Below, piece by piece: positions 1-9,392 of a stretch of DNA of 64,000 nt. The stretch is from positions 806,001-870,000 of the forward strand of contig CP110630.1 of assembly GCA_026210745.1 (NCBI GenBank), written 5' to 3'. A program made the position numbers and the translations under genes. Each line of letters opens with the position of its first letter. The first letter of the stretch is position 1. The notes under the pieces were generated by a model. It did not search any database, was not told the origin of the DNA, and was given only the letters and a program-made list of their open reading frames with translations. This DNA is from Exobasidium rhododendri. Its lineage: Eukaryota; Basidiomycota; Exobasidiomycetes; Exobasidiales; Exobasidiaceae.

Positions 1-27
1 TATAGCTTGTAGGTAAACCGGCCTCCG

Positions 28-1698
28 ATGAGACGTCTGCTCCCTCGCTCTCGCTCTGTGTACCCCGTCAGACGCTGCCACTTCTGCTCTGTAGAATCGC
101 AGATAGTCCCTCCCCACCCTTCTGAGGAGACGCCATCATCTATAGCGACGACGTCGTACTCTCCAACACCGCAACAACAAATCAGCGCAGGATCAGCAGA
201 GAATTGGTATTGCTCGTCTTGCCAATGCTGGAATCGTGCTGATGCTGATGAAGTCGGCGGCATCTCAACTTGGGAGCATAAGATGAGCGAAGAAAAGCAC
301 AATGTAGCAAACTTCAACATTAGAGGTAGCGCTTCGAATACATCACTGCCGTCGTCATCCTTTCCTTCAGTCTCGCCATTCTGTCACTCTTGCCAAACTA
401 ACCAGACTCTGATCTTGTCCATACTGGCGAACGGAGACATCACTGATATGAGTGAGGAAGCAATACATACTTGGAAGTCATCGCTCGCGTCGAGGTATCC
501 ACCAGTCTGCGATTCGTGTCAGGGAATGGTCGAGGAAAGGATACGGAGAGCGGATAAGATGGCGAGAAGACTCATTTGGGGTGACTGGCTGAAGAAAAGT
601 CGGGCAAGGGAGGTCTCTTCATCAGTGGAGAACAGTGGCAGCTCAACCAACAGGATCGTGAGCGGCATTCAAGGCAAAGATATGGTGTCGACTTCATCTC
701 TCAGTAAAGTAGTCTGGCTTGCGCAATGCTTTTGCTTTGCTACGAGTACTATCGTATGGTCCACGTTTGCCTGGAGGCAGAGCGATCTGACGCCACTCGA
801 AAACTCTCATTGTATTGCAGCTTTGGTAATCGCGCACCTTTCCATCTGGCAGTGGGACCCAACACTTCCTCGACGGAACCGGATAAAGAGACGACTCTCT
901 CCCTCGTCCGTCGTCAAAGTCAAAGGCAGGGAGAAATTCGAGACAGCCCAGCACTGCATCTTCCTCATTCGAGCGATCCATCTTCTGATTCCACTATCTC
1001 GTCTTCCTACTGTCCTCGGCTTCTCACAGACGCAGTTGCGCTACGTCATCTCGTTCCTTTCCATTGCATCACAGCTCGTTCTTACGATAGTCGGCTTTCT
1101 CAATCTTAGAGTGGAGCAACCTCAGAGCATCTCACTCAAGAGTACGCCAGTCTCTCCTCGTGAAGCCTCTACAGCCAGAGCAGGCGCTGTAGAGGAGAGC
1201 GAGCTGAGCTTGTTGTCTCTTGATTCAGGGTCGATCCGCACCTCGCATTACCAAGAAAGAGTCGACAAAGAGCACGCTATCACGGAAGTGGACGACATGG
1301 ACTGGAGTCCTACCCTGACGGGAAACGATTCGGCTTCCTTTGAACTGGGACCGCAACGCTACTTCCAGCCAGTTCAAAGGACCGGTCTGGAAGAGCTGAT
1401 GGAAAGCCACTTGGCCCTCGACGATGGTAAGGACGCCATACGAAGAAAGGTCAGCGAAGGAAAAGCAACAACGACTCAGCGAAAGCTGATTATGTGGTTA
1501 GTGTCTACTATACTTGTGCTGATATGTGCAATTGTCGCTGTCGCGCTACACCAGACCCAGCTTCGCACCGCACTCTCTCCAATGCTCGATAGTCGTTTGC
1601 AAGATCGTCAGATACAATGGCAGCGTCAGATAGCGAGATTGCAGGAGCTAGCAAATGCATTCAAGGGCAAAGAGACCCCAAAGATAGACACAAGGTGA
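28..1698 (+). CDS. IMA1: IMA1-like inner nuclear membrane protein
   Basis: Intronless reading frame of 556 residues. The N-terminus carries the paired-cysteine pattern of the Ima1 N-terminal domain: CHFC at residues 17-20 and WYCSSCQCWNR at 60-70, then two more CxxC pairs (CHSC and CDSC) before residue 180. Hydrophobic segments follow near residues 228-248, about 315-365 (two) and 490-512, so this is an integral membrane protein with an N-terminal zinc-binding region. Members of the family (fission yeast Ima1, animal Samp1/NET5) sit in the inner nuclear membrane and help link chromatin and the cytoskeleton to the envelope. An in-frame TAG at 10-12 precedes the ATG at 28. It could be 5' UTR, or the AG at 11-12 could be an acceptor with an earlier exon outside the window, so the start is slightly uncertain. 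The gene converges on fumarase. Confidence 0.8.
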   Translation: MRRLLPRSRSVYPVRRCHFCSVESQIVPPHPSEETPSSIATTSYSPTPQQQISAGSAENWYCSSCQCWNRADADEVGGISTWEHKMSEEKHNVANFNIRGSASNTSLPSSSFPSVSPFCHSCQTNQTLILSILANGDITDMSEEAIHTWKSSLASRYPPVCDSCQGMVEERIRRADKMARRLIWGDWLKKSRAREVSSSVENSGSSTNRIVSGIQGKDMVSTSSLSKVVWLAQCFCFATSTIVWSTFAWRQSDLTPLENSHCIAALVIAHLSIWQWDPTLPRRNRIKRRLSPSSVVKVKGREKFETAQHCIFLIRAIHLLIPLSRLPTVLGFSQTQLRYVISFLSIASQLVLTIVGFLNLRVEQPQSISLKSTPVSPREASTARAGAVEESELSLLSLDSGSIRTSHYQERVDKEHAITEVDDMDWSPTLTGNDSASFELGPQRYFQPVQRTGLEELMESHLALDDGKDAIRRKVSEGKATTTQRKLIMWLVSTILVLICAIVAVALHQTQLRTALSPMLDSRLQDRQIQWQRQIARLQELANAFKGKETPKIDTR

Positions 1699-2259
1699 AA
1701 CGACGGGCAAGTTTACGAGACGTTGAATGTATTAAGATGTATTTTAGTTGCTGCGTAATCGGAACGGTGTACATACGGCCTTCTTGCAATGTGTCAGTCG
1801 TATGCTCTTACTTGGTGTACTCGTCTGGGCCTAGCATGAGCTCTGGACGGACTTTGAAAAGCAGAGCTATTTCGTATTCTATCATGTGAAGGGTGTGTGT
1901 CAACGCATGTTTAGACCGAGTCGGGAGTCCGAAATATGCGTGAAGACGGAGCTGCTATCGGTGGGGGGGTGAAGGGGAGGAGTGTGTGAAGGGGATGGAT
2001 AGGAGGAGGAGTAGGAAGAGAAGGACAAGAAACTCTTTGACCTTGTCCTTGACGTAGCACTTCGTAGAGACACCTTATGGCGCAATCTTCGCAGCAGCAA
2101 CCTTACCACGCATCGCATCGTCATCTCAATCACTATTTGGTTTCCTTTCACCTTTGTTCTGACACAGCACCAGTACAGCCACGATAATTGTCTTTATTAT
2201 TTATGAATTCGTGGGATGATCACAAGACGAACAATGGCACAGTCTACCTTCTTCTGTTC
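1699..2259. other. convergent intergenic region
   Basis: This 561-base stretch separates the 3' ends of the IMA1-like gene and fumarase. It holds 3' UTR sequence of both. I see no coding region with family resemblance, no RNA gene and no mobile element. A purine-rich patch lies at about 1961-2045. Confidence 0.6.
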
Positions 2260-4177
2260 CTACTTCTTCCCTGGTTCGTAGACTTCTGGGTACAACATAA
2301 GTGAAGGACGAACTTTATCTGTGAACTCTTCTGGTGTAAGGTATCCTAACGAGACGGTAGCCTCCTTGAGTGTGGTACCCTCCTTGTGTGCCTTCTTTGC
2401 GCATTGAGCAACCTTGTCGTACCCCAAGTGAGAATTCAAGATTGTTGCCAACATGAGACTTTCGTTCATGATCTTCTGGATATTCGCTTTGTTCGCTTCA
2501 ATTCCGACGACACAATTCTTTGTGAAAGATCTGGCTCCATCGGCCAATAGACGAATGCTTTGCAGAAGGTTCTTGATCAAGACGGGCTTGAAGACATTCA
2601 GTTCGAACTGACCATAACTACCGGCGATGCTGATCGTTGTGTTGTTTCCCATCACCTGAGCAGCGACCATCGTCAAGGCTTCACATTGAGTAGGGTTGAC
2701 CTTACCAGGCATAATCGACGAGCCCGGTTCGTTTTCAGGGAGAGACAGCTCACCCAAGCCACATCTGGGACCTGATCCGAGGTATCGAATGTCGTTGGCA
2801 ATCTTCATGAAGCTGACAGCTACAGTATTGAGGGCCCCACTTGCCTCCACGATGGCGTCATGGGCGGCTAGAGCTTCAAATTTATTAGGCGCTGTCTCGA
2901 ATGACAGGCCAGTCAGCTTTGAGATCTCTGCGGCAACAGCAGTGTCGAATCCTACGAATGTATTCAGACCAGTCCCTACAGCTGTACCACCTTGTGCCAA
3001 CATGCTCAACCTTGGCAGTACTCCTTCCACTCGTGCAATCCCATTCTCTACTTGCTTGACGTAGCCAGAGAACTCTTGGCCCAAAGTTAAAGGCGTAGCG
3101 TCTTGCAAGTGAGTTCGCCCGATCTTGATGATATCCTTGAACTCAGCTCGCTTGGCCTCAAGAGCATCATGCAGCTCCTTCATTGCAGGAAGGAGTGATT
3201 TGGAGATTTCAGTGACAGAAGCGACATGCATTGCCGTAGGGAAGCTGTCATTCCAATGTGTCAGAGTGGAGCACAGATGGAAGCATCGGCATGAACAAGG
3301 GTGCACACTCACGTATCGTTACTGCTCTGGCTCATGTTGACGTGGTCGTTGGGGTGGACCGGCTTCTTGGATCCTAATTCCCCTCCCAAGATCTCAATGG
3401 CTCGGTTGCTGACGACCTCGTTGACATTCATGTTCGTCTGCGTTCCAGAGCCGGTTTGGAAGACGACCAAGGGAAAGTGACTCTCCAATTTCCCTGAGAT
3501 GACTTCATCAGCAGCTTGTGAGATAGCCTTTGCTATTTTGGGATCAAGTCCGAATTGTTGGTTAACGTGAGCAGCCGCTTTCTTCAAGACGCCGAAGGCT
3601 TGAATCAATGGCAGTGGCATGCGTTCCTGTGCCCCACCAATATCAAAGTTCTGCAGCGATCTGGAGTGAGGGGCAGTACAGATCAGTTCTGCGTTTTCTC
3701 TACAAGCAAGGAGAGACCGAGTAGACAAGCTCGCACCTTTGCGTTTGAGCTCCCCAGTAGCGGTCAGCCGGTACCTGTAGGTCTCCAAAGGTGTCCTTTT
3801 CGGTCCTGAATTGCTGTGACTGCACCCTCATCAGGGTCAGCAAAAGGTCTTTCATTCTGGAGCGAATTGCACTCGCGACTCACCATAATGGACGACGTTG
3901 TGAAAGCCTTGGGCAAATTGTGCGTCAGAGGGACAGTAGCTGCTCTTCGAGTGAGAGCGGGAGCGGCGATCTGAGATTGTCGCGAGTGTGAAAAGGTGGG
4001 GAGGAGGTGTCAGTCCATTACAGAATTACATCTACTACTTACACACACACACCCGCTAACAGATCCCGCGTAAGACGAAATTAGGGTTTGGGATAGGGCA
4101 TTCCTCTCTGATCAGACGATTGCTAGACTCACCCTAGTAGCAGCTCGAGAAGCCGACAAGAGAGATCGGCAAGCCAT
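2260..4177 (-). CDS. FUM1: fumarate hydratase, class II
   Basis: Fumarase reversibly hydrates fumarate to L-malate in the TCA cycle. Five exons are supported: 4177-4133, 3970-3884, 3819-3737, 3660-3313 and 3244-2260, giving 515 residues. Exons 1-2 encode a basic, Ser/Ala/Arg-rich presequence ([15 protein letters not shown], then [13 protein letters not shown]) typical of mitochondrial import. The mature part begins near [20 protein letters not shown]. Class II hallmarks are [25 protein letters not shown], the [10 protein letters not shown] substrate loop and the signature [16 protein letters not shown]. Every junction has a GT donor and AG acceptor, and the phases agree. A methionine at residue 44, immediately before the mature domain, could start a cytosolic form. 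It is divergent from NOP7 across 414 bases. Confidence 0.95.
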
Positions 4178-4591
4178 GATGTGACGGGGAAAGGAGTGTA
4201 GGAGCGGTAACGGCAGAAAGGTACAGAAGGGGGGTATGCACCGATGACAGACTAGAGAGCTGTTGTCTCAATCGAAACTTCAACAACTTCTTAACGCATA
4301 TACCGGCCTCCAGCTCTGGTGCTTTGTGCAATTTATATCTTCCTAAGATTGCAGGTCTCGCAACTTCAACCGGTGCTTTCCGCGCCAAAAGCGTCCTTCA
4401 GTAGACCGTCACGTGAAGATTCTCACAAGATTTTTTTGGATTTGGGGACGAAATTCTAAATATTTTCTTTTGCATTCACAAGGCGCGCAATAAGCTGTAG
4501 CAAGGCCAGGTAACGAAAGGTCCACGACTCGATTGCTTGATCACACGCTATCCTTACCGTTCACAGCTGTGTCCCTTCTATACGCTGAGAT
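4178..4591. promoter_or_regulatory. bidirectional FUM1/NOP7 promoter region with TCACGTGA
   Basis: This 414-base region lies between divergently transcribed fumarase and NOP7. It contains the palindrome CACGTG at 4410-4415 within a TCACGTGA context, a site type bound by Cbf1/bHLH factors in fungi. An A/T-rich patch follows at about 4425-4475. The regulatory role is inferred from position only. Confidence 0.4.
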
Positions 4592-6565
4592 ATGGCTCGA
4601 ATTCAGAAGAAGGGGGCCAAGGGTGCGGCCAAGAACTACGTCACTCGATCGCAAGCTCTCAAGAAGCTTCAGATCACTTTGGGTGACTTTCGACGTCTGT
4701 GCATCCTCAAGGGCATCTTTCCTCGTCAACCTCGCAATGTGAAGAAAGCCAACAAAGGATCGACGGCGCCCGCTTCCTTTTACTACGCCAAAGATATTGC
4801 TTTCTTACAGCACGAGCCCGTCTTACGCTCTCTACGTGAACACAAAGCATTTGCGAAGAAATTGAGCAAGGCGGTCGGAAGAAGGGAATGGCAACTCGCT
4901 AAAGGTCTGGAAGAAAATAAGCCAGTGTACAAACTCGATCACATCATCAAGCAACGATATCCGACTTTTGACGACTCGCTCAAGGACTTGGACGACGCTC
5001 TCAGCTTGTTGATGCTATTTGCAAACCTTCCAACACATCATTATGTCAAGCCAGAGACGATTGAGTCCTGTGCTCAATTATGCGCACAATGGCAGATCTA
5101 CGTCATGCAGTCACGATCGCTCCGTAAGGTTTTCCTAAGCATCAAGGGCATATACTTCCAAGCAGAAGTGCGAGGACAATCTATCACCTGGCTAGTACCG
5201 TACATGTTTACGCAGTATATTCCTCATGACATTGATTTCAGAATCATGTCGACCTTCTTGGAGCTTTATCAAACGCTGCTCGGCTTCGTTCTCTTCAAGC
5301 TATACACGGATATCAATCTGGTCTACCCACCTGTCTTAGATGAAGAGCAGGATGCGCAGGGTGCCGGGATTGGCGCTCTTCGACTGACTGAAGCGAATAA
5401 GGCAGCGATGGATGGTCTCAGCGGGGAAGGAGAAGGTGGGGCAAAGGGAAGGCAGGCCATCAGCGGAGCTGAAACGACGAGCGCCAGAAAGGTCACAGCT
5501 CGAGAGGTTAAGAAACAGATAAAGGCAATCAATGAGACTGGAGATGTGGAAGACGAGGAAACAGATGAGATGAAGGAATTATTGGAAGACGCACAAGATG
5601 AGGCAGACGTGGAAGACTTTGTTGAACGACCTTCCAAGACGGGTGAATCTTCTGCTCAATTGACGACTCTGGCTCAACTCGACGCCACTTCGTCCACCAG
5701 TCCACAACAGACGCTGTTTGCCCCTTATTACTTCTACATCTCAAGAGAATGTCCTCGTGGATTGCTTGAATTTGTGTTGCGTAGTTTTGGAGCTTCGGCC
5801 GCTCAAATTGGATGGGATGAAGTGTCGGGGGCAGGCTCTGCATTCGACGAGAATGATGAGCGAATCACACATCATCTGATCGATCGACCAACACAGACCA
5901 AATCACACCCGGGCAAAAGACTGTATCTTCAACCGCAATGGGTGATGGACAGTGTCAATGCCAGAAAAATCCTCAGCACCACAAATTATGCTCCAGGACA
6001 GACCTTGCCACCGCATTTGAGTCCGTTTGTCGATGACGAGGAAGTCAAGAGGCGGGGTGGATACGTGCCTGCCGAAGCTGGTCTTCACCAGACTGTGGAA
6101 GACGTCGCTGCGGAGGAGGAGGAGGATGATGAAGAGGAGGAGGACATGGAAGAAGCCGCAGGCGCAGAGGAAACGACCGAACTCGTCGAAGGTCGACCAT
6201 CTTTGGCTGCACTACTCGAGGATCCTCTCAATGAGGATCTTCTTGCCTCTGCAGAATTGGAAGCAGAGGCGCACGGAGGAGAGGAAGCACTCCACGAATT
6301 GCAAGAATCACATCAATCAGCTGTCAAGGCGGCAAAGAAGGCCGCCTCGTCTACGACCAAGAAGATCGTCGTCGGTAGTAAAGAAGAGGAGGAAGAAGCC
6401 AAGAATATGGCCAAGATGTTGATGAGTAATCGACAAAGGAAACTGTACAACAAAGTTAGCTACTCGGAAGGAAAGAGAGGAGAAGAGAAGATACGTTTGC
6501 AGGAGAAGAAGAAGCAGCTCAATAAGAAAGCAAACAAGAAAACAGCGGGCAAGGCCGGCTTGTAG
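4592..6565 (+). CDS. NOP7: Pescadillo homolog, PeBoW complex subunit
   Basis: Single-exon gene of 657 residues starting MARIQKKGAKGAAKNYVTR. The N-terminal Pescadillo domain spans about residues 1-290 and includes QALKKLQITLGDFRRLCILK and KGIFPRQP. A BRCT domain lies at about residues 365-460 (LFAPYYFYISRECPRGLL through LYLQPQWVMDSVNARKIL). Long acidic, Glu-rich stretches flank it, and the C-terminus is Lys-rich and probably coiled. Nop7/Pes1 acts in the nucleolus with Erb1/Bop1 and Ytm1/WDR12 to process 27S pre-rRNA and assemble the 60S subunit. The length is close to that of the yeast and animal proteins. Absence of introns fits the pattern of some highly expressed ribosome-biogenesis genes here. 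Confidence 0.95.
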   Translation: MARIQKKGAKGAAKNYVTRSQALKKLQITLGDFRRLCILKGIFPRQPRNVKKANKGSTAPASFYYAKDIAFLQHEPVLRSLREHKAFAKKLSKAVGRREWQLAKGLEENKPVYKLDHIIKQRYPTFDDSLKDLDDALSLLMLFANLPTHHYVKPETIESCAQLCAQWQIYVMQSRSLRKVFLSIKGIYFQAEVRGQSITWLVPYMFTQYIPHDIDFRIMSTFLELYQTLLGFVLFKLYTDINLVYPPVLDEEQDAQGAGIGALRLTEANKAAMDGLSGEGEGGAKGRQAISGAETTSARKVTAREVKKQIKAINETGDVEDEETDEMKELLEDAQDEADVEDFVERPSKTGESSAQLTTLAQLDATSSTSPQQTLFAPYYFYISRECPRGLLEFVLRSFGASAAQIGWDEVSGAGSAFDENDERITHHLIDRPTQTKSHPGKRLYLQPQWVMDSVNARKILSTTNYAPGQTLPPHLSPFVDDEEVKRRGGYVPAEAGLHQTVEDVAAEEEEDDEEEEDMEEAAGAEETTELVEGRPSLAALLEDPLNEDLLASAELEAEAHGGEEALHELQESHQSAVKAAKKAASSTTKKIVVGSKEEEEEAKNMAKMLMSNRQRKLYNKVSYSEGKRGEEKIRLQEKKKQLNKKANKKTAGKAGL

Positions 6566-6786
6566 CATGTCTCTCCCTCCCGTTACCCTCATTCTTTCTA
6601 CATTCCTCTTACCATGCAATAGTAGCGACCAGTAATTATGAGTATTGCCTAATGGCTCAAGCAGCTCTCTTTGATTCTCGAACACTGCCTTCCGAATAAA
6701 GTAAGTAAATAGGAGTGGTACTATTGCATCTTTACACGATACAGTGATAGACATTTTGAACGAAGTCACCTTTCACTGCAGCTTGA

Positions 6787-7939
6787 TCACTGCAACTTGA
6801 TCACTACCTTGCCGACGTGTTGTTGAGACCACTGATACGCATAAGCGGAGGGGGCGTCCTTGAATTCAAACACCTTATCGACCAAAGGTACTATCTGATG
6901 AGTCTCGATGCATTCGTTCATTTGTCTGAACTGTTCCACACTTCCCACCAAGACTCCTCGCAGGATCGAACCGGCCATGAGATTGAGTAGTGCAAGATTG
7001 GGCATTTCACCTTGTGCGACGAAGCCAATGTTGACAATCACACCTCCTCTCTTTATGCAGGCGTGAGACTTTTCAATCGTTCCTGCACCGCCCACCTCTA
7101 GGATGTGAGTAGCACCGTCTGGGCTGACTTTCAAGACCTCCTTTTCCCAGTCTGGCGTCGTCTTGTAGTTGACAGTGGTAAGTCGGAGGAGCTGTTCTTT
7201 GGTGAACAATGCTCGCACCTGGAAGAGGAGAAGGATTAAGGGGGGAGGAGGAGGAGTACATCAGAAATGTGCAATCCTGCACAATCGTGACATCCATTTT
7301 TTTACGCACCTTTTTTAGCTTCTCATCGGAAGAGGACGTGATGACGACCCTTGCACCAGCGGCAATGGCGAATTGAGCACCAAAGACGCTGACGCCACCG
7401 GTGCCAAGTGCAACAACAGTCGAGCCCGGCAATACCAGGACGTCCTTCAGTCCGAAAAGACCGTTGAATGCGGTCAAACCGGCGCAAACAAGACTTGCAC
7501 CTTCTTCGTAAGACAGGTGAGAGGGTAGAAGAACGAGAGATTCTTGGGGAAGGATCTTGTATTGAGTCATCATTCCATCAACAGCTCCACCTAGAGCTGT
7601 GTTGGTCTCATCTTTGGTAGGGGTGTTTCCATTCAAATGCTGAAGTGTAAAGTTGGCAGCGACCCGATCCGATTTTTTGAACTTCGTCACTCCGTCTCCT
7701 ACTTTTACGACTTCTCCTGCACCATCACTAGCAGGGACAAGAGGCTCCTTTTGAATCTCGAGGGGATACTGATTCTTGGTGATGATCAAATCTCGGAAAT
7801 TAAGCGAGACGGCGTACACCTTCACTAGCACTTCTCCCTTGCCCGGCTCAGGTATGCTGTTGGCGGTCTTCAAGGACAGCGATCCCTCGCCATTTCGGGA
7901 TCCGATTTCTGGTAGTTGCCAGTACTGGTAAGAAGTCAT
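6787..7939 (-). CDS. MDR-family NAD(P)-dependent oxidoreductase (zinc-type alcohol dehydrogenase-like)
   Basis: Two exons (7939-7310 and 7218-6787) join in phase 0 across a 91-nt intron with a GTGCGT donor to give 353 residues. The N-terminal GroES-like domain contains VSLNFRDLIITKNQYPL and SDGAGEVVKVGDGV. The Rossmann domain carries ALGTGGVSVFGAQFA. These features place it among medium-chain dehydrogenases/reductases annotated as alcohol dehydrogenases or quinone oxidoreductases. The cysteine ligands of classical zinc ADHs are not evident, so zinc dependence is doubtful. The substrate is unknown. I chose the ATG at 7939 (MTSYQYW). An in-frame ATG at 8020 would add 27 residues of low complexity. 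The gene converges on NOP7. Confidence 0.85.
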
Positions 7940-8252
7940 CGTGAGTGGTGGATGAAGGAAGGGAAAGTATGCGGCTACTACTCGTTTTGAACTTTTCCCC
8001 TCCTTTTTCGCTTCTTCCATCTGTGGAGGTCTCGGTTTTCTTCCTTTTCCTCTTTTTTCTTCATACGTCCGAGCTTAGTCCCGTCGGGTGGAGGAGCTAG
8101 GCGACTGAAATCGTGGACACTCAAACTGACATTCTAAATGAAGTCACTATTTCAATATACAGTAGTCGGGGGGACAGTACCTAAGCATTTACATTTGAAG
8201 AAGGTACAGTAATTACAATTCATACGTCGATTAGAAAGAAGCACGACTTGTA
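7940..8252. other. intergenic region upstream of the MDR gene
   Basis: This 313-base stretch lies between the MDR oxidoreductase start and the stop of the DUF1772-like gene, both on the minus strand. It should contain the promoter of the former and the 3' UTR of the latter. A run of T/C-rich sequence at about 8030-8062 reads as A/G-rich on the transcribed strand. I see no further gene. Confidence 0.5.
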
Positions 8253-8859
8253 TTAGAAAGGCAGTACCGGTATCAGGCCCAAGACGCCAGTGATTAAGCT
8301 TGTTGCAAAGATACCGATTCTGATCAAGTGTCGGTTGTTCCACTCATTCAGCTTTTCCATCGCTACCTTTTCGTCAGTCTGACTGAGCGCAGTAGTTGCT
8401 TCACGTTTCGAGATGGCTTGCAGCACCTTGATAGAGGGCAAGACTGACAAGGAGAAGTGGTGACGTTCTCAGCGTGATGCAATGCTATTAATAGCGCAGC
8501 TCCTTTTGTGTCTTTCACTACTCACTGAAGGTGAACGTGTATGGCAAGGGTGCAATCCCAGTCAGAGCTGCAATCCACAGCAGAGTGTGATTGGATGATG
8601 ATGACGTGTGGAACGTCGAACAGACGGCATAACATACCGTCTGAGTCACTACGCAGACGACTACCGGCACTGTTGCCTTTGTGAAGAAGAAGTCCCACGC
8701 CCGCACAGATGCAAGGACATCCAAGCCAGCACTGCGTCGGGAAGCGTCATTCAGAATGAGGGGCATGATTCCGAAGCGTGAAGCGCCGAGATTGGCCATA
8801 ACCAAGAAGGAGGAAGCGGTTAGGCCTGAAGTGGCCAAGACAGTGTACAGGTACGACAT
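8253..8859 (-). CDS. DUF1772-like small membrane protein
   Basis: Two exons (8859-8526 and 8443-8253) splice through a GTGAGT donor and an AG acceptor with matching phase to give about 174 residues. Four hydrophobic segments are visible: YTVLATSGLTASSFLVMANL, VPVVVCVVTQTVCYAVC, LLWIAALTGIAPLPYTF and IGIFATSLITGVLGLIPVL. The pattern LNEWNNRHLIRIGIF just before the last segment matches the W..N..R signature of the DUF1772 family, which includes anthrone-oxygenase-like proteins of fungal polyketide clusters. No polyketide genes are nearby, so an anthrone oxygenase role should not be assumed. It is divergent from RSE1. Confidence 0.65.
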
Positions 8860-9392
8860 GACGACAGTGATAAAGATAGCAAAGTTGAAAAGACGAAGGG
8901 GAGATAGGCCTTTCCCTTTTCTCGATGATTCCTGACATTTGATTCCCGCTCTATTGGGGGAAAGCTCTTCTCTCCAAGCGCGTTCAGAACGGAGTATGAA
9001 AATCTTGACATGGATTCAGACAGGTGCCGCCTGTTTTACTTGGGGGAGGCTGGGTCTGTGCTATGCTCTCCTATGTCTCTGTGGTGAGGAGCCGTCATTC
9101 ATTATAAGTCAAGTATCGCAAAAGCAGCCAGTGATTACGTTGTTCACCACATCTATTCTATGAAAGTGTTCATTGACAAAGCCGAGACGTCTCTTGCACA
9201 AGGGACAAAGGCTTACCCCAAGAAAAGACCAAGGCTATCGATGTATGAGAGGGGCACGTGATCAGACGCTACACCTTCAACTTCAGCTTTCTTCCTCCCC
9301 TCCATATACCTGCCTCTTTAAAGAATCACTTCGCACACCGATCACAGCAGCAGCAGAATCGCGAGACAGGGGAAGGGAAGGTGTTGATCGTC
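8860..9392. promoter_or_regulatory. bidirectional promoter region upstream of RSE1
   Basis: This 533-base region separates the DUF1772-like gene (minus) from RSE1 (plus). A palindromic CACGTG lies at 9255-9260, about 135 bases before the RSE1 start codon. A C/T-rich stretch follows at 9280-9330. No other coding sequence is convincing. Confidence 0.4.

Noticed and set aside
8253..8859. Anthrone oxygenase of a polyketide cluster
   Set aside because: Only the general DUF1772 pattern is present and no polyketide synthase or tailoring genes are near, so a specific enzyme name is not justified.
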